Positions 57,729 to 64,000 of a DNA stretch of 64,000 nt are shown here, piece after piece. The position numbers were made by a program, and so were the translations under genes. This DNA is from Hericium rajendrae. Its lineage: Eukaryota; Basidiomycota; Agaricomycetes; Russulales; Hericiaceae. Each line of letters begins with the position of its first letter. Position 1 is the first letter of the stretch. The stretch is from NCBI GenBank assembly GCA_033439255.1, contig CM065884.1, positions 1,240,001 to 1,304,000 on the forward strand, given 5' to 3'. The notes under the pieces were generated by a model. That model did no database searches and had not been told where the DNA came from. It saw nothing but the letters and a program-made list of their open reading frames with translations.

Positions 57729-58080
57729 GTCGGTGGGCGGAAAAGAAGAAGAGTGAAAACGTGAATCTATGGATAGGTGTATATAGCGTCCAGATTCCGA
57801 GCTAGGCACAACTGCGTGGTATACGATGATGCCTTATGCCGCAATGGAGAAAATGGGGAACGGCCGATGGACAATGTTCTAGATGCCGGTTCGTGATGAA
57901 GCGCTAGAAGTGAGATGACACAGCTGCTCAATTGCTGATGTCCTAGACCAGTGGACGCTCGAGCTTTGCAAAGAAAGAAACGCACCCCGGACGCGTAGAA
58001 AGGGTTTTTATGTGGAGGGAAGAGAGAGCAAGGAGACGAGGACTCGTCGGCCGAGGATTGCAGCCGCATAATTTTTGGAA
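57729..58080. other. Intergenic region, SulP promoter
   Basis: About 350 bp upstream of the SulP gene with only short frames on both strands. Nothing specific is seen. Confidence 0.35.
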
Positions 58081-58499
58081 TTGTATCATCGATGGAGCTC
58101 GTTACGAATTCTCTGCGTAGTGGACCCGCGAATGTCGAGCACGCAATTGCTTTGGGCGGTGACGCCAACCGGAAGTTCGAAGCAAGCGCTGTCGTCAACG
58201 GCAGGCACCAGAAGACGCCCGTCGCCGCTGAGTTTGAACAACTGTATTAGGAAGGTAGTGGTACGGAATCCCACGTGCCCGAGGCACTCACACTCAGTTG
58301 TTTTTCACAAGCTTGAATATCTTCCCATCCGAGTGTTGGATGGTTTCACGAGGACCCCCGACAAGCCACCCAAAGGTTCATTCCGCTTTGAGAGGCTCGT
58401 TACCGACAGATCGCCGGGGTCGGCCTCAGCGCTCGGTATACGCGCCGCGGAATAGACATAGCGTTTGGGCGATCCGTTACCGCACCCAGTAATAGACAT
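58081..58499 (-). CDS. Possible hypothetical protein, weak model
   Basis: Two minus-strand frames may be joined by a GTGAAA..ACAG intron (about 58250-58310): the first reads RIPSAEADPGDLSVTSLSKR and SGVLVKPSNTRMGRYSSL, the second LFKLSGDGRLLVPAVDDSAC and TAQSNCVLDIRGSTTQRIRN. The codon-like composition and a plausible intron give weak support. No family is recognised and the start is uncertain. Confidence 0.3.
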
Positions 58500-58607
58500 C
58501 TCAAAAAAATCGATTTAAATGCCAGGAAATTGCATTGCTCTCCCTGCCTGTCTACAAGCATATTCTCGCCAAGTTTCGTTATAACAGACACAACGGTAAG
58601 TCTAGGA

Positions 58608-61600
58608 CTATTCGGTATCACTGTCTTGTATCTCCTCTATACGCTTCGACACCCGGCTATTGAGGTCCTTGACGGCGGTCACAATTACCTTTATTGTGCT
58701 CTTGTGTAATGCAGAAAGAGCTTCTTTATCTTCAGCAGCAATACTCAAGCTTTTTCCCATTGTTCTCGGAGGTGAGTTGAGCATGAATAAAAATTCATTG
58801 GGCTTGATCCGCGCAAATCGTAGGTTCGGCATGCCTTGAATGGAACCAACTGCTGAGAATTGGTGGCCGAAGGCAGGTCGGAAAGCCTGTACTGACATGT
58901 AAGAGACCGCCGTGATTGACGACGATTCTGACACCCATGCATTCAAGACGCCCTTGCCAGCTGTCTTAGACGATACCAAGAGAACTGTATACAGAGCCGC
59001 ACCCTTCAGTAATGTGAAATTGGTAATACAGGTGTGCATGTACCTTCCACCAGCCAAATCTTCTCTCTGTAAAAGATGAATCCATAACCAGAGCTGCCAA
59101 TGTCATTGCTCGCAGCAGATAAAGGTCGATCGATGCTGATGTTTGCTCGCAAGACAAATGGGGGGAGTTTATGCTTCTTGACGATCGCCGACCGTTTTGT
59201 CTGGACCTGAATAGATAGTAATATCGTAAGCAGGTCGCCCGTAAGTTGCACCAGTCCCAGCTATGAAATTATATTGTGTACCAGCAACTTGCCTAAATCG
59301 TATTACAAAAAACCCGGCAGTTGCTGCTCGGGACCTTGCCACGCACAATATAATTCACTCGTATTATAATGTACGTCGGGGCCGCTTACCGGGCCGTACA
59401 CTACACAGTACCGCGCGCTTAGCGCGTCTACTCACTCGGCACCGTGCCCGCTTCGCCTCGGCACCGTCCACCGCCCTGCGCGCTTCCCGCCTCGGCTACG
59501 CGCTCACCGCCTCCCGCCCTCGGCTATGCGCACGCGCGCCTCCCGCCCTCGGCTACGCGCCTGTGCCCGCCTCCCGCCGCCGCCGCCCGCTCCCCGCCGC
59601 CGCCGCCGCTGCCGCCGCTCGCTCCCCGCCGCCGCCGCTCAGTTCCCACCGCCGCCGCTCGTTCCCAGCCGCCGCCGCCGCTCGCTCCCCGGCAGCGTTG
59701 CTGCGACGCACGTCATCAGCGCCACAGGCGCTGCTGCCGTCGTCGTTGCTGCGTTGCTGGCGTGGTGCTACGCCCGCACGCGGCCGCCGGGACCTGTGCG
59801 CCGTTGCTACGTACCCCACGCGGTCGTCGGGCATTCGACGTGGGCGCTGGGCATCGCGCGCGGGTGCTAGCGTTCGGCGCGGGTGCTGGAGCCTGAGCGC
59901 GAGTGGATGGGGGCGGGAAGGGGGCTGCGCGCCGTTGCTGCGCTGTGGTTGCCGGTGTCGCGGTGCTGCACGTCGCGCGCGCGCGTTTGCGGATCCGTCG
60001 CGAGCGTCGAGCGACGGTTAGGGTCTTGAGAGCCGCGGACGTGCGACGCGCGACGCGTAGAGGCCGCGGCCACGCGCGCCGGGTGTTGTCGTGGGCGTGG
60101 GTGCTGGCACCGCGCAAGCGCGGGTGTCGGACGCGCGTCCACGTTGTCGTACGCGGGTCCATACGCGTCCGGGGCGTGTTGTACGCGCCTCTGCGCGTGT
60201 CCGGCGTGGGTGGAGGGTGGAGGTGAGTGGACGGCTGTGGTGGGCCGTGGGGGGCGTGGTCGAGGGTCGTGGAGCGCTGGCGGATGCGCAGTTGGCGTAG
60301 GAGATGAGGAGAGCAAACGGAAGGGAGGCGAGGCGCACGAAAGGCGCGGAGGTGCGCGTGAGCGCGAAGAGGGAGGAGGGCGAGCGGGACAGGGTGTTAC
60401 TGCAGAGAGGGAGGGGACGAGCCGTGACGCGGCTCGGCAATCGCCGAACGTCGGTGGCTGAAGGCCGAGATGACCGACGTTCCAGGAGAGGGGTGCGCGC
60501 GCACGAGTTCGGGGCCATTCTGGCCAGGCATTGGGGTACGGATGCGTAGATACTGCAGTATATAATGTACATACGAAATTTCTCACAAATATGAAGACTT
60601 TTCGAGCCAGAATTACAGAATTATGCTAACCCTACAGTAACCCTAGATCGTATGTCGTGGGGTGCAGACTTTACCATGGAGAATGGTACATATCTTGCTG
60701 AGCGAAACGTTTTTTTGTCTATTATGAAGTGTATATACCAAGTCTTAATTTTTTTGGACTCGAAATCAGAGCTTGAGATCCGAAATACGTCTAAAAACAC
60801 AGTGCATAGAGCGAAAAATCATGTATTAGACTAGATCCTAGAGATACAGCCACCCATAAATTACAATAAAGTCGTAGTATGTTCCTTATATATACTTAAA
60901 TGTATTGAAAAGAACCGATACGATGTGCGAGGGGTACATGCTGCACAATTGCAGCTCGAATCTGGTGCCCGGCATGCCCGAGACGTCGATTCGAGCTCGA
61001 CGCGTCCGGCATCATTGACAAGCGCCGTCCATTTTAGACGTGCTTATCTGTCCTTCCCACACAGTACGTCTTCAGTCGATCTGATTCCTCTGAAACTTCG
61101 CATTTCTACCATCATACTAGAGATACAGCTACTGTATTATTTATATAGTTTAATAGAATTTAATGGCCTTGAAAATCGTCTTCGAATTCGGCCAGCCTCG
61201 TTCGGTACCCTGTTCGGCAATGGCCGAACCATGCCACAAGGCTCGTGGTTGAGCCTCTCCTCTTCCTCCTCCTCCTCCCATCAAGCGGGGACGATGTAGG
61301 GCTCAATAGCCCACGAATTCGTAAGTGTTTCATTCTTTAATCTGTTATCTACTCGTGTCACTAACTATTTTCTGCTTATTTCAGCTCTCTCGCGTGCTGA
61401 CGTGGCACGACGGGCCGCACCACGACACCCCATCTCGCATTCCCTTCCACCTCCCCTCTCCGCGCTCGCAAACGCGTGGCCGACGTCCCCACCACACTCG
61501 CGCGTAACGACACGCGCCGTGCACTCGCGCCCTACCCATGTCCCGCATGCACGCCGCCGTTGCGTGCCGGGACCATCCGCGCCGCATCCGCGCGTTCCAG

Positions 61601-64000
61601 CATCGCGCCGGCGTACTCCAGCACCACAGCGGCGCGCCAGCAGCCCGCGCGCATGTAACGGCACCGCGCCGGCGCTCCAGCACCCCCAGCCCGCGAGCTC
61701 AGCGCCCAACCCGCGCGTATCAGCCCTCGATCCCCGCGCCCAGCCCCGCAACGCACCCAACTCCGCGCCCGCCGTCCAGCCCCGCGCCAGCGCAACCCGT
61801 CTTTGTCTGCGCGTGACAGCCCTTCGCCCGCTCGTCCAGCTCTACACCGGCACACCAGCACCACGTGCGCGCCAGCACCCCGCGTCCCCCGCGCTCCAGC
61901 ACCATGCCCGTGCATCCCAGCACCGTCCCCGCGAGGCCGCACGCCCGTGCGCCGTGCCCCGCGCCACCGATGCGCCGTGCCCCGCGCCACCGACGCACCA
62001 TGCCCCCGCCTCTATGCCTGCGCGCCCCAGCACCGAGTCCTCACGATCGCGCGCCCATGCCCATGCCACCGTACCCTGCCCGCTTCAGCACCGACTCGCA
62101 CGCCCCAGCGCGGCACCCGCACGTCCCAGCGCGGCGCCCGCACGTGCCCGCGTCCCAGCGCGGTGTCCGCATCCCAGCGCGGTGCCCAACGGCAATCGAG
62201 CACCCACGGCCCCCGCGCATAGCAGCGCGCTGTGCCCATATGCGGCCAGTCGGCGGGGTGCGCGGCCAGTGCAGTGGCCGGCACATGCGGAGCGGAACGA
62301 GCGCCTACGCCGACTGGACCGCGGCGCATACGCTCTGCAGCCGGCGCACAGCGAGTAGCGCGCGGCGCGCGCGTGCAGTGCATGCATAGCTGCAGTGTAG
62401 GGATGGAGCAGGGCGGACGGGACGGTAGGCGCCGGTGAGCGCACGAGGAAGCGCCGACGAGCGCGAGGGAAGCGCCGGCGAGCGCAAGGGAAGCGCCGGC
62501 GAGCGCGAGGGAAGCGCCGGCGAGCGCGCGCAGGGGCCGGCGCGCGGGAGCGCCGGCAACCCATAGCCGAGCGATGAGCGCGTCCCGAGCGGTATGTCGG
62601 CAGCCGAGATCCTTACGATCTCGGCTGATATGTTTTTTATGCAATGATATATGTTTTTTCGTGGCCCCTGGGCAATCCCAGGTGTCACTGTGCTGCATTA
62701 TAATGTGGCTTAAGTAGTGTGAATTATAATGTGCATGGCAAGGCCCCGGGCAGCAACTGCCGGGGTTTTTGTAATACGTTTTAGGCAAGTTGCTGTATAT
62801 AATGTATTTCAGTGACTGGGACACCTCTAAGTTGAATGGACTCTTCGTACCTTGCTTGCAAGAGTCTTTGCCACGGCCGCTGCGTTAGCTGCCATGCCAG
62901 TAGGTAATGGGACCGATTTTGTGCTGCCATAACCACCCGGAGCAGGCTTTCTCCATCGTAGAACACGAACCACGCCTGTGCCGATGCCTTTCTCTGCACG
63001 GTCTTTGAGGATATTGCTGTAATGACGGAAAAGTGCGGCGTCAGAGGGGACTTCTTTGGGCACCTCGTTGACAGGAAGCACCTCCACGCTTTGGGGGTGC
63101 AAAGCGTCTTCGTTTCTTGCCGCCATCTGGCTCGACTCTCCAACTACACTGTCCTCGATGGGCTCTGTTGTTACAGAGCCTTTGCGAGTATCTGTGGTAA
63201 GCTCTGCTTTCCGACGAACCCCCGTATCCGCGTACTTAGTTTGATGCCACAGCCGAAGTTCGACCAAACCATCGAGACTCAGCGACATTATTTGTGCATC
63301 GCTGAGACTCACTTGCTCATTCGGATCGTGCATGCCGGGTAGGCATTTTGCCAGTGCATCTCCCATGTTTGCTCTCTCAGCATCACGGTCGCCATCATCG
63401 TCTGGTAACTCAAGTCTATGCAAAGTCAGCAACTGCGAATGACAGCAATTATAGTTTGCAAGCCAAACTCACATTGTCATCGTGTCTTGCATGGCAAGTG
63501 CGGCGGCTGCATAGGCAAGACCATTCCACTGTTCCTCTTCCTTTGAATCTGATGGTATTTCTTTCTCTAGGGCCCGCATCATGGTGGCGGTTTGCGAACG
63601 GAGTGATTCTTCCTCTTCCCATCCACTGCTGTCGTCCTCTTCTCCGCAGGAGTCATAGCCCACATCAGTCTTGGGTACAGGGCAGGCTTGTGCAGGTGAG
63701 TCTACAGTACCATGGTCACTTTGGAACCAAGCGCTGATAGGTGGGAAGCGTCGCGACACTGACGTGTTGCCAGGTGACGCTTTGACACCAAGAAGCTCCC
63801 ATAGGCCTGCGGCCTCTTCATACGCTGCAGACGCCATGTCCTCAATATCATTGTCGGAAGGGTATGTAGACAGGGCTTGAAAATTGATGCCGTGCAAGTC
63901 AGTGTAGGTGTGATTATATCCGCTGGCGCGCGCTTTGCCGTCCGAGCTATGGCTGAAGAAAAAGTGCTCTCGAAGGCGCACATGCAACTTAGGAACCATG
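58608..64000 (-). CDS. Unidentified protein, partial, carrying a 3.5-kb element in an intron
   Basis: Minus-strand exons on both sides of the element belong together. The right part (62848-64000) reads LREHFFFSHSSDGKARASGY, IEDMASAAYEEAAGLWELLG, an acidic stretch, LHRLELPDDDGDRDAERANM, SLSDAQIMSLSLDGLVELRL, ALFRHYSNILKDRAEKGIGT and VAKTLASK. A donor GTACGA near 62848 starts an intron of about 3.6 kb. After the acceptor at 59261-59262 the reading resumes LVQLTGDLLTILLSIQVQTK, KHKLPPFVLRANISIDRPLS, IGSSGYGFIFYREKIWLVE, then after a normal intron VSSKTAGKGVLNAWVSESSS and SYMSVQAFRPAFG, to a stop at 58608. No domain is recognised; the gene continues beyond the right edge. Both exon sets are open. 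Confidence 0.55.
59264..59371 (+). repeat. Left terminal inverted repeat
   Basis: Matches the inverse of 62696-62811 at roughly nine bases in ten, with short gaps. It contains a hairpin-forming CCCGGCAG..CTGCTCGGG core and ends in TATTATAATG, which recurs on the other side as CATTATAATG. Confidence 0.82.
59570..59692 (+). repeat. CCG-rich minisatellite in left arm
   Basis: Repeated CCGCCGCCGC runs separated by CTCGCTCCC or CTCGTTCCCA spacers, with an irregular period of about 20-30 bp. Translations over this stretch are low-complexity and not genes. Confidence 0.7.
62429..62534 (+). repeat. 21-bp tandem repeat in right arm
   Basis: About five units of GGAAGCGCCGGCGAGCGCRAG; the first two units differ at a few bases and the last three are nearly identical. 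Lies inside the inverted-repeat element. Confidence 0.85.
62601..62627. repeat. Perfect 11-bp hairpin in right arm
   Basis: CAGCCGAGATC and GATCTCGGCTG flank a 5-base loop (CTTAC). A T-rich run (TGTTTTTTAT) follows, like a terminator for polymerase III, though no polymerase III gene is recognised. Confidence 0.7.
62696..62811 (-). repeat. Right terminal inverted repeat
   Basis: Inverse partner of 59264-59371. It holds a near-perfect hairpin, CCCCGGGCAG CAA CTGCCGGGG, at about 62743-62765. Confidence 0.82.

Larger units (their letters stand above)
59264..62811. mobile_element. Non-autonomous element with long terminal inverted repeats
   Basis: Both ends match in inverted orientation for over 100 bp: left 59264-59371 and right 62696-62811. 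Shared blocks include AGCAACTTGCCTAAA, CGTATTACAAAAA, CCCGGCAGTTGCTGC and CCTTGCCAYGCACA.TATAAT. An outer GTCCCAG on the left (59254-59260) matches its inverse on the right (62816-62822), so the true ends could be slightly wider; no target-site duplication was found. The inside has no transposase-like reading. It has two GC-rich arms (about 59390-60545 and 61385-62625) with an AT-rich centre (60545-61385). This suits a DNA-type, non-autonomous element, moved in trans, but the family is unknown. It sits in an intron of the gene running over 58608-64000. Confidence 0.82.

Noticed and set aside
60830-61140. Possible nested repeat-bounded insert in the AT-rich core of the element
   Set aside because: Only a short CTAGAGATACAGC match is clear; the rest is too diverged to define a second element.
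59390-62370. Long open frames on both strands inside the inverted-repeat element
   Set aside because: The sequence is GC-rich and repetitive, which keeps many frames open; the translations are Arg/Pro/Ala low-complexity with no domain.

Overview
The window reads as nuclear DNA of a basidiomycete fungus, most likely an Agaricomycete. Genes are dense and split by many introns of about 45-65 nt with GT..AG ends. Gene order alternates strands with short shared promoters. The DUF6589-type protein and the F-box proteins are typical of Agaricomycetes. No bacterial operon signals, tRNA, rRNA, CRISPR or retrovirus-like elements were recognised.

Layout. 1-13.7 kb: start of a zinc-type alcohol dehydrogenase, exportin CRM1, the PUA-domain translation factor TMA20, then a tail-to-tail pair made of a DUF6589-type protein and a RecQ/DEAD-like helicase. 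13.8-24.4 kb: an SRR1-domain protein, an uncharacterised acidic protein, APC/C subunit CDC27, chaperonin subunit CCT1 and an uncharacterised protein. 24.9-34.9 kb: an MIT/coiled-coil protein resembling Atg38/NRBF2, the Ran-binding protein MOG1, kinetochore NDC80 and a TmpA-like membrane flavoprotein. 35.7-47.7 kb: an ERI1-like exonuclease, CMS1, mitoribosomal mL60, splicing factor SF3A1, a UBE2J1-type E2, mitoribosomal mS37/MRP10 and a TACO1/YebC protein. 48.8-57.7 kb: two tandemly duplicated F-box genes with duplicated flanks, then a SulP sulfate transporter. 58-64 kb: an unrecognised gene whose intron holds a 3.5-kb element with long terminal inverted repeats and no visible transposase.

Most genes are conserved housekeeping functions: nuclear export, mitosis, splicing, proteostasis and mitochondrial translation. 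No shared pathway ties them together. CRM1/MOG1 (Ran cycle) and CDC27/NDC80 (mitosis) are probably chance neighbours. The accessory parts are the DUF6589/helicase pair, the F-box duplication and the inverted-repeat element.

Quality caution. Several conserved essential genes (CRM1, NDC80, CMS1-like, TACO1-like, TmpA-like) are interrupted by isolated single-base frame changes with homology continuing in the next frame. This looks more like leftover consensus error than gene decay, so exon joins given here are approximate. All family assignments come from reading the translations against remembered family sequences; no database search was run.
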